Below are positions 46,780-57,440 of a stretch of 64,000 nt of DNA, in pieces. The notes beneath the pieces were generated by a model. It saw nothing but the letters and a program-made list of their open reading frames with translations. It did not search any database and was not told where the DNA came from. A program made the position numbers and the translations under genes. Every line of letters starts with the position of its first letter. Position 1 is the first letter of the stretch. The stretch comes from Desmodus rotundus (taxonomy: Eukaryota > Chordata > Mammalia > Chiroptera > Phyllostomidae), in NCBI RefSeq assembly GCF_022682495.2, contig NC_071390.1, positions 174,144,715-174,208,714 of the forward strand, written 5' to 3'.

Positions 46780-46885
46780 TCCATATTTATTTATTAAGCA
46801 CCTACTATGCATCTACTGTGAAAGGAACTAAGGGTACAAAGGGAGACAAGTACACCTGATGCCTCCTATAGTTCGCAGTCTAGTG
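46780..46885 (-). repeat. L2 LINE 3' end, antisense
   Basis: tatttatttattaagcacct, then actatgcatctactgtgaaa and tgcctcctatagttcgcagt follow the reverse L2 terminus. Confidence 0.55.
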
Positions 46886-47619
46886 ACGATTGTTGGGGTG
46901 GGAAAGAAAAGAATTTCAATAGCTATCTTGCAGGTCTGTGCTCCAGAACAAAAACAATTTCTGAGTAGCATATACATTCAAATGTTAAGTAAAAACTACC
47001 CACTCAAAGAAAATATAGCAATGTATTCATATAGTGAGGTGGAGTAAATTGTACTCACCAAAGTCTTTTGGAAGACAGTAGTCTGTTTGGAAGCGATGCT
47101 TGATAACCTGCTTGGGTTGCAGGTGAAGACCTTTAAGAAATGCTTACATATCAAAAGACGGTTCATTAATTGCTCTGCAAAATTGATGACCTTTTGGCGC
47201 TCAGTAGAGGGAGAAATGGAGAGGAGGTTTGGTAAGAAGAGAAAAGAGAGCAGGCTGGCTGTACTTCATGGTGATGGGTCCTTCATCATGAGCCCCTCCC
47301 CCTATGCCTCCCCTCTCCCAGTCTCCCAGAACAATTGCTGTGAGCAGCTTTCTTGTGGAAACTGGTGAATGGGCTGAGCTTTCTGCACACAAAGCCTGCG
47401 ACTGCTGGTGCCACAGCTGGAGTGACTGAGTTGACATCTGGTTTACATTCACCTAATCACAGGGTGGGGACGGACTCTCAAAGCCTGACCCCAGAGACGG
47501 AACCATAAAGGGAACTGCAGCTAAATATGGCCGCATCACACGAACCATATTCCGAATGGTTAAAACACCATAAACAAAGTTACATTGCCTAAGGCAAACT
47601 GAAATGAATATTTTTGCAC
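46886..47619. other. Unassigned, no gene seen
   Basis: Unique sequence. A 93-codon frame at 47087-47368 has no recognised domain. Confidence 0.45.
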
Positions 47620-47784
47620 TATAAATGACAAAAGCTTATCTTTATAAGAATATTTTATAGCATTTAAAAACAAAGGCAAATACCATGATAGAAAGAGAGA
47701 GACTATAAACATGTAATTTTCAAAAGGAAAAGAAATACAAATGATCAATAAACATCAAAATTAATCTCATCAAAAAAGAAAGGA

Positions 47785-47938
47785 AAGGGTCATAAATGAA
47801 CATGTATAAAGGACCCATGGACAAAGCCAAAGCAGGGTAGGATTGAGGGAGGGAGGCGGGGATGAGTAGCGTGGGAAAATGTGGTGGTAGGAAAATGGAG
47901 ATAACTGTATTTGAACATCAATAAATTTAAAAAAAAAA
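47785..47938 (+). mobile_element. Bat-type L1 3' end, 5'-truncated
   Basis: ggacccatggacaaagccaa, a G-rich stretch (gagggagggaggcggggatg), then ggagataactgtatttgaac and atcaataaatttaaaaaaaaaa. This is the 3' UTR and A tail of a young-type bat L1, inserted within the older L1M. Confidence 0.7.
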
Positions 47939-48110
47939 ATGAAGTAAACACAATCTACACTAAAATAATAACAAAATACCGTTATGTGCCTATTAGACTG
48001 AGATACAAAGAAAAAATGATAACTCGTGGTGTTTGAGATGTTGTGGAGAAATGGGCATCTTAAGATACAGCTCAACAGAGTTAAACTTTCGAAAGAAGAG
48101 TCTGGCAGTA

Positions 48111-48405
48111 CATTCCAAATGCTTAAAAGCTAACAACCATGTGATTTCACTCATATGTGGGCTGTAAAACTGAACTCAGTTACAGACACAGACAGACAAC
48201 ACCATGGTGGTTACCAGAGGGAAGGGGGTGAAAGGGCAGTAAAGGGTAAAGATGGTCAAATATGTGGTGATGGAAGATGATTTGACTTTGGGTGGTGGGC
48301 ACACAGTGCAATACACAGATCAGGTATCATAGAAATGTACCCTTGAAACCCATATGATCTCATTAGCCAAGGTCACCCCAATAAATTTAATAAAATTAAA
48401 AAATA
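48111..48405 (+). mobile_element. L1 3' UTR insertion
   Basis: accatgtgatttcactcata, tgtgggctgtaaaactgaac, atggtggttaccagagggaa and ccaaggtcaccccaataaat form a typical L1 3' end. The last 30 bases match the tail of the minus-strand L1 at 31917, so both belong to related subfamilies. Confidence 0.65.
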
Positions 48406-48775
48406 CAAAAAAATTATATTATGTGAATTTCACTTCAATAAACCTGGTATTACTGGAAAAAAGTATGCATATCTTTAATGAAAAAATTTATTTCTGGGTA
48501 TTTATCCTAAAATATATTTATACAAATGTGAAAAGATATGATGACAGAGAAACTCACTGTAACTTATTTATAAAAGTGAAAAATTAGAAACAACCTAATA
48601 TTCAAAAGCCACAGATTGGTTATCAAAAGTACACTGTGAATTGCCGGTCAGCTACTAAATCTTATGATACAGATGGATATGAATAGACATTGGAATATAG
48701 TCCCACTATAAATATTAGGAAGTCAAAAAAGCAAACAAGAAAAGGATATGTACATTGTGAACCTAATTTTGGTTG

Positions 48776-48793
48776 TGCACACACACACACACA
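48776..48793 (+). repeat. Short CA repeat
   Basis: Nine CA-type units inside the ancient L1M fragment. Confidence 0.8.
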
Positions 48794-49009
48794 TAAACAC
48801 ATAAGAAAAAATACCCAAAGGACACCCACCAAATGGTTTACAGAGGTTATTTTGAGGTAATTGGTTCAAATGTGATTTTCAGTTTTTTTAAGTTATTTAA
48901 TTGATCTCTATGTTCTGAGTACCCTAAAAATAAAATTGGCTTCTGCATTCATGAAACAATAAATACAGAGTGATGGCAGCTGGTTGTGCCCTGAGGGAGG
49001 GAAGCACTC

Positions 49010-49095
49010 AAAAGAAGTTTGGTGACTTGTCCAAGGCCACCTGTCACGGTTGCAGAGCTGGGATTGGAGCACAGGCGTATGTGACTCCATGGAAC
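49010..49095 (-). repeat. MIR SINE fragment
   Basis: gtgacttgtccaaggccacc and then gcagagctgggattggagca are the reverse head half. Confidence 0.6.
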
Positions 49096-49110
49096 AAGAT
49101 TCCAAGGAGG

Positions 49111-49473
49111 TGTCTTAGTCAGCTCTGGCCGCTATAACAAAATACCATAGACTATGTGGCTTAAACAACAGATGTGTACTGTCTCGAACTTCTAGAGGTT
49201 AGGAAGTCCAAGACCAAGGTGGTCACCTGGTAGGTTCTTAGTGAGAGCTCTCCTGCAGAAGGCTGCCTTCTTGCTTTATTCTCACACGGGTAAAAGAGGG
49301 TGAGCAAGCTCTGTGGTCTCTTCTTATAAAGCCACCAATCCCATCACGACCTTATCCTCACAACCTCACCTAAACCTAACTTTCAAAGACCTCATCTCCC
49401 AACACCACCACACTGGGGGTTAGGGCTTAAACACAGGCATTTTTGGGAAGACACAAATATTGACTCCATAACA
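49111..49473 (-). repeat. MST-type solo LTR with 5-bp duplication
   Basis: A complete solo LTR from TG to CA (tgtcttagtcagctctggcc to tgactccataaca), read in reverse. Internal phrases are caaaataccatagactatgt, ggcttaaacaacagatgtgt, tctcttcttataaagccacc and ctgggggttagggcttaaac. ggagg lies on both sides (49106-49110 and 49474-49478), the 5-bp duplication expected of ERVL-MaLR integration. The internal part was lost by LTR recombination. Confidence 0.87.
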
Positions 49474-49478
49474 GGAGG

Positions 49479-50149
49479 ATCTTCCAGGGTCAGAAACATG
49501 CCACCAAACACCATGATCAAAAGCCCTGTGACCCCTGCCTGCTCTGGGTGCCTTGGGTCTGGAAATAAACTGAAATCCTGAACGAGGGGAAGGAGTGAGC
49601 AAGCCTCCGTGGGGCTGCCAGTTTTCGGGGCGTCTTAGCACTGGAGTTGCCCTTGCACATCGTGAGCCCCTGCTCACTAAGCCCTGACCAACCGTTCACG
49701 CCCCTATCAGCACACTCTGAGCCAAGGACACCTTCATCACCCTGGTAACGACTCAGGCACCACTGTGGGGGCCGCATTCCAGAGGCCAGGGAACAGGCGG
49801 AGGAGGAGAGATGACACACAAAGTGACACTTCTCGGAGAGAAGCCCAGGAGAAACTCACAAAAGCCACGCTCGCCTGGGTCTAATATTTGCTGTTCCAGA
49901 ACAGCCCATCGGCAAACAGCAGGGTGGAGCCCGTGGTCATGGACACAGCCTGGGTTGAGTGCGGCTTCTTGCTCTTAATGGCTTTTGCAGGAAACCTGCT
50001 GTGTTTTGCAGACATCACATGATTTCTCTGTCCAGCCTCTCCCTTCTCCCTTCCATCTTCTCCCACTCTCTTCACACACAACACGAAAAGGCTTGAAAGG
50101 AGGCATTAGCAAATTGATACTTATGAGCCCTGACCTGTTCCGGTAATCG
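49479..50149. other. Unassigned, no gene seen
   Basis: Unique G/C-moderate sequence. A 100-codon minus-strand frame has no recognised domain. Confidence 0.45.
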
Positions 50150-50340
50150 CGCTGGGCACACAGTGCTCTGCTATTGGATTCTCACGATAATCTCATGAAA
50201 GGGGGTATATTTCTCCCATTGACGGCAAGAATGGTTATGTTCAGAGATCTTGAGTAAAATGCCCAAAGTCACCTAGCCCATAAGAAGAGGCGGTGGGATT
50301 TGAACTACTGTCCAGCTGCGCTCAGACCCCTGCTCTGTCC
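50150..50340 (-). repeat. MIR SINE
   Basis: cacagtgctctgctattgga, then tgcccaaagtcacctagccc and gtgggatttgaactactgtc are reverse MIR up to the head. Confidence 0.7.
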
Positions 50341-50749
50341 ACCTTGCTGTCCCTTCCCAGAAGAAAGCTGAAGAAAGGCAAGAGCAGACACTGTGGGCCT
50401 AGGTGGTGGTCCATTTTGTATGCCAGAACTTGACAAGAAAATCCTGCCCAGGAGCCAGCACCAGGAGCACAGTGCCTGTCTGCAGGAAAACGTGGGGAAG
50501 GTTGGCTGGTGGCAATGTCTCACCCTTCGTCGTGCCTTCAGACAACATTGTCTGTGGTCCTCAGGGCCATCTGTGTAATAAGTGAGGCTTAAAGATGAAC
50601 CATTCAACTCGATCACCTTTTACAAATGTCATCGCTGCTCCTGCCGTTGTTTTATTGCTGGAAAAAAAAAAAAGACAAACAAGACCATCTGTACCCTTAA
50701 GCTAATGATGGTATTTGCTGTTACCAAGCATGTAAAATATATCCTACTC
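50341..50749. other. Unassigned, no gene seen
   Basis: No named repeat. Poly(A) run near 50662. Confidence 0.45.
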
Positions 50750-50870
50750 CCTTCAGATATAAATCTCACAAGAATTCTATGAGGAAGCCATTAGTATACC
50801 CGTTTTATAAAAAAGAAAGCAAAAGTCAGGCGATTGTCTGAAGACTCGCAGGCAGAACAGCGCAGCGGAT
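50750..50870 (-). repeat. MIR SINE fragment
   Basis: tctcacaagaattctatgag, then agtatacccgttttataaaa and aggcgattgtctgaagactc are a worn reverse MIR. Confidence 0.5.
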
Positions 50871-50952
50871 GCCAGAGGCTGTGTAAGCTGTGCATTGTCC
50901 ATGGGTACCACACCTACCCCAGCAGTGGCAGCATCCTGGATCGGGCAGCAAG

Positions 50953-50993
50953 AGGGTCCATTACCCTAGGTCCATTACCTAGGGTCCATAACC
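50953..50993. repeat. Short triplicated motif containing an inverted repeat
   Basis: Three near-copies of gggtccattacct lie in tandem. Within them accctaggt (50963-50971) and acctagggt (50977-50985) are perfectly inverted around a 5-base loop. Confidence 0.8.
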
Positions 50994-52002
50994 TAACAAC
51001 AGAACTAAAACGAACTAAAAATCATCTGTTTTTATGACCACTATGCCCTGATCATGCTACACAATGTCAGTGATCAAATACTCTGTTCTGAAAAAAATCT
51101 TTTGCTACTCAAGGTGGTGAACGATTCTGCAGTTACCATTGTATTTTAATATACATGCTGGCTTCAGATCAGCTCATTTGCATTCCCTCTGCTTTAATAC
51201 ATGGCATAGTCTACATGGACATTAACTCAGAGGCCTTCCAGGGGTCCAGTTAATCCCCTACTCCCATTGGTCTCAGCTACATGCTCTTGTTTTGGAGAGG
51301 AAATTTGCAATGGTTTGAAATCATCTGAACTCACTTCAGGGGCAATTCTTGTCTCCAACTCAACATAATTCAGCTACTAGTGATCGAAAAAGGGATTTAA
51401 GCGATAAAATGTTAACACAAGATTCACATAGCAAAATCAATCTCACCTGAAGCCATAACCACATATTTTCAGAACACTGACTTGGCAGGGATTACACATC
51501 AGAATTTTTTCTCAATTATTTTTTAAGATGATTGAATACTGCACTTGAGTCTGATTGGGTGGATTTTTTTCCTTGCCACAGATTAGTATCACATTACTAC
51601 TTAAGGGGGAATTTCTACCTGGGCCAGGTGAACCAATAAATGTCTTTGATGCCAAAAGGTATGATGACAAGGCAGGTCTGAACAATTTAAATGCAAATTT
51701 CACCTGGAGCTTCCTTCACTGGTTTGCCTTGACCACTGCCAAATATACTTTTTCCCTGTGATTTTGCCTGGCCGGACTCCCATGCCTCAAAGATGACTCT
51801 TTTCATACTGAAGTCATTGAAAAGACCAAAGACACCCAGGCCATAGAAGGTGCTGGTGGCTAGACAGCAGGCTGGTCAGGAAGCCAGTGAAAACTTCAGT
51901 CCAGCAGAGAAATATCCCATCTGTGAACATAAGAGGTGCTTTCTGTGGTGGGATCCCTTCCTCCCATCATTTTTTTCTCAAAATACCAATTTGTGTCTAG
52001 AG
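50994..52002. other. Unassigned, no gene seen
   Basis: Unique sequence with no repeat signature. Confidence 0.45.
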
Positions 52003-52229
52003 CAGAGGTAGGCAACTTTTTCTGTAAGGGCCAAATTATAAATGTTTTATGCTAGGTGGGCCAAGTTCTCTGTTGCAATTTCTTAGCTCTGCCATTATAA
52101 CATGAAAAACACATTGATGATAAAGACAGGAATGGGCATAAATGATTGTGTTCCAGTAAAACCGTGTTTTCAAAAACAGGTGGTGAACGGCTGGGATTTG
52201 GCCCCCGGGCCGTGGGTTCTTGACCTCTG
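52003..52229 (+). mobile_element. MER1-like hAT-Charlie non-autonomous transposon
   Basis: It starts cagaggtaggcaactttttc and ends with the inverse cttgacctctg. Inside are gtaagggccaaattataaat, gcaatttcttagctctgcca, ttgtgttccagtaaaaccgt and cccccgggccgtgggttct. This is the MER1 plan, shortened. The 8 bases before it, gtctagag, equal the hAT target preference nTCTAGAn. The right copy has decayed. It encodes no transposase. Confidence 0.75.
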
Positions 52230-52275
52230 ATAAAGTAGAACATTTGTTTTGTAAAATGTAGCTTAGGAGAGATTT

Positions 52276-52353
52276 CTTCTTTTTTTTAAAGTATATTTCA
52301 TTGATTATGGTATTACAGTTGTCCCACTTTTTCCCCCTTTGCTCCCCTCTAAG
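52276..52353 (-). mobile_element. Very short bat L1 3' end
   Basis: The plus strand shows poly(T), then agtatatttcattgattatg and gtattacagttgtcccactt, the reverse complement of a bat L1 3' UTR, cut after about 80 bases. Confidence 0.55.
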
Positions 52354-52639
52354 TTTTTTAGACAATGAACGGATAGAATGTAGGGCAAAAAGAAACCTCA
52401 CCTTCTAGAAAGGGTCTCAAAAGGGCTGCAGGAGAATGTGCAATTTACCTGGTCTCCCCACTGTAAGCATCAGAACCTGGAGTCCAATGGTTAGGTAGAG
52501 CCCGTGCAATCAATAAAGATATCAGTAAAACTATCTAGAGGGGTTCTTTAACTGCGACTTTACAAGAATGATAGAATTAGCTGTTACACATGATCCCATA
52601 TTCTCGAATAATTACTCCAATACACTTGCATACAAAAAC
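52354..52639. other. Unassigned, no gene seen
   Basis: No named repeat or exon. Confidence 0.45.
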
Positions 52640-53240
52640 ACAATGATTCTGTTGTTCGTCTCCTAAAAATAAATAATATGCAAAAATTAATGATGATAAA
52701 ATTCAACATCTATTAATAATAAAAATGCTTAATATCAAGGACTTGAAGTCTACATCATTAGCAAAACAAAGTATACTCCAAGCCAAGGTCGTGCTCAATA
52801 ATGAAACACCAGAGTTCCTGCATTGAAATCAAGAGTAAAACCAAGCTCCTGGCAACGCACTTGTTATTTAATTGTGCCCTACAGGTCTTGGACAGCCTAA
52901 GGCTTAAACAGAAATAGGTGGTATAAGTGTAAAAAGAGATGTTCTTATGTGAGGATGATTTGGTACTTATAAAAATCCAGATAACTCAACTGAAATACTT
53001 TTAGAATTAATAAGACTTTATGAGTAAAGAGGCCTGAGAGAAGATAAATTTGTAAAAATTAATGACATTCTTCTAAGCCAGAAACTATTAGTTTCAAACC
53101 ACAAGGAAAAACTTTTAAATAGCAGAATGGCAGTTAATTATAAAATATCAAGCAATAATTTTGACTAAAAGAAGTATGCATGTTTATGTATCTTTTCTAA
53201 AATATCCATATGTTTTAAATAAAAATCTCCATATTCCCCA
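52640..53240 (+). pseudogene. L1M ORF2 reverse-transcriptase relic
   Basis: Sense L1 ORF2 order with no open frame: tcgtgctcaataatgaaaca, then ttgcattgaaatcaagagta, gtgccctacaggtcttggac, aggtggtataagtgtaaaaa and actcaactgaaatactttta. The place of the catalytic FADD motif reads as C-E-D-D (tgtgaggatgat near 52948), so the aspartates persist but the context has decayed. Confidence 0.55.
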
Positions 53241-53430
53241 CCCAGGAGCAGAATAGGGGTTGGAGTTCAGCACTAACCCAGTGGGAACATCCTAGAAGTT
53301 TTTCTTCCTGTTGGGTGTCACACCAACAGAAGAATAGACATCAGAACCTGGGCCATTAATCTTAGGTAGCCAGTGGTCCCAAAAGTGGTGAAGGAAGAAG
53401 CCCCTAGGAATGTTAACAGATATGAGATGG
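53241..53430. other. Unassigned, no gene seen
   Basis: No named repeat. Confidence 0.4.
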
Positions 53431-54195
53431 TGTGTAACAAAATATTTGTCTGGTCTTTGCCCACAGTTTCTGGCACAGAGCTTCTAAAACCCTAGTAATT
53501 TCCCAAGTGATAAAAGTGTCTTTGTTATTTATGAGTCTCACGGACCACACCTGAGTTTACCCTAATGAGGTGACTCATGGTTGGCCCCTAGATAATTTCA
53601 GGATGGGGACTGGTCACCAGAAAGACCAGCCATACAATTTGAGGGCTGAGACTTTGAGGCAGCTTGACTCTGGTGAAGGAAAGGGGGCTGAAGATTGAGT
53701 TCAATCACGTAACCAACAATTTCATCAGTCGTGCCTACAGAATGAGGGACCCCACTACAGAAGCTGGACACCAAGCTTGTTGGAGCTCCTGGTTGGCCAA
53801 CATATGGATGTGCTGGGGGAGGGACGTGTTCTCGTTCCATGGGGAGGGGCACGGAGGTTGTGCATTCAGGACTCTCCCCGCACTTGCCCTAGTTTTCTTT
53901 TCATTTGGCTGTGCCTGGATTGTATTCCTCACACTGTACGCAAGTATAGTGCCTTCCCGAGTTCCGTGAGTCATTCTAGCAAACTGCCAAATTAGCAGGG
54001 GTCATGGGAACTCCTGCATTGTAGCCTGTTGGTCAGGAGTGGGGGTGCCTTGGGGACTTCCCTCATGGCAGGTTTCTAACGTGAGGAGTCTTGTTGGAGC
54101 TGTGCCTTTCAGCTTGTGGGGTGTGCACTAATTCCGGGTGGCGAGTGCCAGAATGGAACTGCTGTACACCAGGTGGTGTCAGACTAGATGAAAAA
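53431..54195 (+). repeat. Large ERV LTR (ERVL-type, family not named)
   Basis: It opens with tgtgtaacaaaatatttgtc, then ctttgcccacagtttctggc, gtgataaaagtgtctttgtt, taatgaggtgactcatggtt, ttgagttcaatcacgtaacc, ccgagttccgtgagtcattc and ggcgagtgccagaatggaac. The same family lies in reverse at 63378-64000. No internal gene is next to it, so it is a solo LTR. The right border is approximate. The 101-codon frame inside it is a by-product. Confidence 0.62.
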
Positions 54196-54280
54196 CATGT
54201 TTCCCTGAGAAAATAACCATGTTTACGTGCCTGTTAAACAATGTTACAGGACAGGGTCTCCCGGCCTTTAAGAACAGTCC

Positions 54281-54563
54281 ACACTCTCTTATCTGAAATC
54301 CTTAGGGCCAGAGTTTTGGTTTGTGTCTGAATTTAGAACTTTAGAAAGGTGTGTGCAAGACTCCTAGAAGACTATGGGCAGCACCTCACAACCCATCACC
54401 AGCACTTCTGCAAAGATACATATTAAATTCATACTGAGGTCAACAAGGGCCCGAGGTAGCCCCACTTCAGTTCAAGGGAGGTGTTGCCACCATTTAAATA
54501 AAGCCTTGGTTGAAGAGCTCCCTAGATTTCGGAATTGTGGGTGAGGAATCGGGGACCCGTATT
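54281..54563. repeat. Possible Tigger-like DNA transposon relic
   Basis: Left: actctcttatctgaaatcct then gccagagttttggtttgtgt. Right: atttcggaattgtgggtgag then gaatcggggacccgta. These recall an old DNA transposon with tatccgaaat ends and a right end near ggattagggatgctcaacc. The centre is not recognisable. Confidence 0.35.
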
Positions 54564-55074
54564 TGCTGTAAGGAGATATGACATGTACCCAAACTCATCG
54601 TGAGAGAACGTGGGTTTTGTTGGCGGCCAGACAAAGGCAACGAAGAAGAAACGGAGTCTGAAATATGTAGAGCCGGAAGCTAATCTTCAGACAACCTTTT
54701 CAATCTTGCCATGTGAAATCACCGACATAAAACTCAGCACTCATCAATGCCTAGTCAAAAACAGAAGCTCTTCTGCAGGAATACACATGTAATGTGGCAC
54801 GTAGTTATTCAACTATCTCCTAAAGGGGAACCCACCGAACATGTGTCAGAGTTACCGTACGGCAGAGAAGCCTGTAAGAATGTCTGTGGTAGGCAGGATT
54901 ATCACATGCTACCCCCAATGTCATTAATTATGAGACTGAAAGGTTATTCTACACCCACTGGTCAATGTGAGTATGAGGGAAACTCTCATGTTCCGCTTGA
55001 GTGAATCCAAATCGGAAGGACCTTCCTAGGAAACTGTTTGTAAAAAAAGCCTTAAGTAAATCTGGGGACTTCAG
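54564..55074. other. Unassigned, no gene seen
   Basis: Unique sequence. The frames are 60-85 codons long and without domains. Confidence 0.45.
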
Positions 55075-55520
55075 TGCAATTGTTTCACTTTTGACAATAT
55101 ATCCTGAGGAAATAATTCTAAATATGGAAAATTCTTTATGCAGGCAGGTGTTTACTATTGTAATGAGGAAAAATGAAAACAAATTAGATTTGAAACAAGC
55201 AGGGGGAATTTAAGTCAATTATGGCTCATATACTCTCCTTCTGTACAGGTATTTAAAGATGCTGGTTATGACGACTAAAGTAACAATGAGAAAGCCTATA
55301 ATTTAATATAAAAATAATATAAAACTATATACAGTGTAACTACATCTGTGAAAAACAACAATGGTGTGTGTAGGAAAGTACTGGAAGGAAATGTAATAAA
55401 ATGTGAACAATTGCTGAATTTGAGTAGCGGGATTATCAAGTTTTCAATCTTTTTTTAACTTTTTAAATTTATATAAGGTGCTATTTCTATAACACATAAT
55501 TTAAAAGATCAGAGCAATTG
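55075..55520 (+). repeat. L1M LINE 3' end
   Basis: atatatcctgaggaaataat, then aggtgtttactattgtaatg, atatacagtgtaactacatc and actggaaggaaatgtaataa are the typical end of an L1M element. Non-coding. Confidence 0.65.
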
Positions 55521-55543
55521 CCTTCAACAATGTAAAAAGTATT

Positions 55544-56047
55544 GTATTAGGGTTCTTCAGAAAAACAGAGATGTGCGCACACACACACACACACACATAT
55601 ATAGACACATATATGGATGTATAGAGAGACATTTATTATAAAGGGCTGTCTCCTGAGCTACAGAGCCTGAGAAGCACTGCGCTCTGCCACGCAGAAGCTA
55701 GACACCCAGGAGAAGCCTCGGGGTAGTTCCAGTCCAGGTCTGAAGGCTCAGGGACCAGGACAGCGGATGGTGTGTGTAAGTTCCAGGCTGACGGCAGAAG
55801 AAGACCCGTGTCCCAGACTGAAAATAGAGTGAACTTCCCCTCCCCCTGCCCTTTGTTCTATTTGGGCCTCCAGGGGATTGGATGGGGCCCACCTACAGCG
55901 GAAAGGGCTGTCTGCTTTACTCAGTCTGCAGATTTAAATGCTAACCTGACCCACAGACAGCATCACAGACACACCCAGGATAATTTGTAAGCAAATATCT
56001 GGGCACCCCACGGCCCAGTAAAGTCTACGCATAAAATTAATCACACT
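55544..56047 (-). repeat. Old LTR-like interspersed repeat with internal CA/TA expansion
   Basis: Ends gtattagggttcttcagaaa and cataaaattaatcacac, with tttgttctatttgggcctcc, ggattggatggggcccacct, tgctttactcagtctgcaga and aatatctgggcaccccacgg between. The family is common in mammals, but I cannot name it. A related piece in the other orientation lies at 59500-59725. A CA/TA microsatellite sits at 55573-55612. Confidence 0.6.
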
Positions 56048-56119
56048 GGTATCAAATCTTTGATCACAGTACTATTATATTAATTTCACTTAATCAATCT
56101 CTCTCTCTCTCTGTCTCCT

Positions 56120-56660
56120 ATCTAATATGTGCCAGGCAGAGTTCTGGGCCCTAGAGAGACAAAATCCACACCCTTAGAGAGCTTACATTCTAGAGCCTGA
56201 AACGGAGAGTAGCTGGAAACAAAGAAAGAACTTCAGGCTAGAAGACACGTTGTGAAGAAAAATGAAGGAGACTACGTAATAGGAGAGGTGCTGTTTGCAA
56301 TAACTGCCAGGGAGAAACCTCTTTGAGGAGATAATAGTGGAACACAAACCCGAATGGAGCCCGGAATGAGCCCCCCGACAAGGTGGCTGGCAGGTGGGAT
56401 ATTGCCCGGGAATCCTGTGGAGGACACACTCGCCAAGGTGGCTGGAGCTGAGGGTGGGTGGGGTGTGGTAGGGAATGAGGTTACTGGCAAGTACAGCCAA
56501 TGGCATGGGGAAGGGTTTGTGGCATGGGGGCCAGTGAATGGTCCTTGGCCAGAAAGTGACTTGACCTGGTTTATTTTTTAAATGCCGGCTGGACAGTTGA
56601 CTGAGGGTGGGCAAGAGTAGAAGCCGGAAGAGGAGGTCAGAGGCTGTTGCGGTGATTCCA
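56120..56660 (-). repeat. Ancient L2-related repeat, antisense
   Basis: atgtgccaggcagagttctg, then agagagcttacattctagag, gccaatggcatggggaaggg, aaagtgacttgacctggttt and gcaagagtagaagccggaag follow the order of a widespread old repeat. The 172-codon minus-strand frame over it is not a gene. Confidence 0.5.
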
Positions 56661-57199
56661 AGTGAGAGGTGCTGTGCTTCACGGACAGGGGCAGGGGCCA
56701 TGCCTGCCTGAGACCTGACTGAGGTAGGGGAAGGGGTGAAAGCCTGGGGAACTGGTCAAGGCTGGCCTCTGTGCCTTGGCCACGGTGATCAGACAGGGGT
56801 GTCAGCTGTCTAAGGATGGGACTGGTTAGCCCAGCACCTGCCACTGGCTGGTGGAGAAAAGGGGGTTGTGGTGCAGAGAGAGAGAGGGTCTGTCCCAACC
56901 AATTTGCATAGCGGGAAGTGGGTCCTGCCTCCCATCACTGTGCACTCAGTGTGGGGTTCTTTAAGATGGAGGTTGGCCATTTGTGGGTGAAGGGTGAAGG
57001 GGTAGGTGCTGTGACAAAGAATGACATATTCACTTCCATATTCAACTAAGTGAACAATCAATGTACCAGACATCGTTCTGGGGAATTTCTCCTTGATATG
57101 CAATGTCCTGAATGCATGCCACCAGGTCTCCAGAAATGCTTGTTGAATAAACTCATTTGCTCCTTGTCTAAAGCCTATGAGCATCATTAGGTGTGTTTA
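56661..57199. other. Unassigned, no gene seen
   Basis: G-rich unique sequence. The 125-codon minus-strand frame has no recognised domain. Confidence 0.45.
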
Positions 57200-57274
57200 A
57201 AGTATTTGGAAATGACCCTCAGAAGGAGTTAAGTGAATCCACTGAGGTCCTTCAGCTAGTGAAGAACTAGGATT
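57200..57274 (-). repeat. MIR SINE fragment, antisense
   Basis: cctcagaaggagttaagtga followed by ccttcagctagtgaagaact is a worn reverse MIR core, directly before a sense MIR. Confidence 0.4.
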
Positions 57275-57440
57275 AAGGATCTGACAGGCTTGAGTCAGAA
57301 TCTCAGATCTGACACCTGCCAGCATTGTGACCTCAAGATCATTACTCTACTTCTCTGTGCCTCAGTTTACACATCTGTGGAATGGGGTTAACATTAGCAC
57401 GGAGCTCACGGAGCTGCTCTGAGGATTAAATGAGATCTTG
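57275..57440 (+). repeat. MIR SINE
   Basis: atctgacaggcttgagtcag, ctacttctctgtgcctcagt, ttacacatctgtggaatggg and ctctgaggattaaatgagat are a clear sense MIR. Confidence 0.8.

Larger units (their letters stand above)
47620..48900 (+). repeat. Ancient L1M LINE interrupted by younger L1 tails
   Basis: Three segments (about 47620-47780, 47939-48110, 48476-48900) follow the order of the L1M ORF2 end and 3' UTR: tacaaatgatcaataaacat, then gagatgttgtggagaaatgg, agtctggcagtacattccaa, and after the interruptions tctgggtatttatcctaaaa and agtgaaaaattagaaacaac. No open frame remains. Confidence 0.6.

Noticed and set aside
55573..55612. CA/TA run as a separate element
   Set aside because: It sits inside the repeat at 55544-56047 and is best read as an internal microsatellite expansion.
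56183..56701. 172-codon minus-strand frame
   Set aside because: Lies over an ancient repeat and has no domain.
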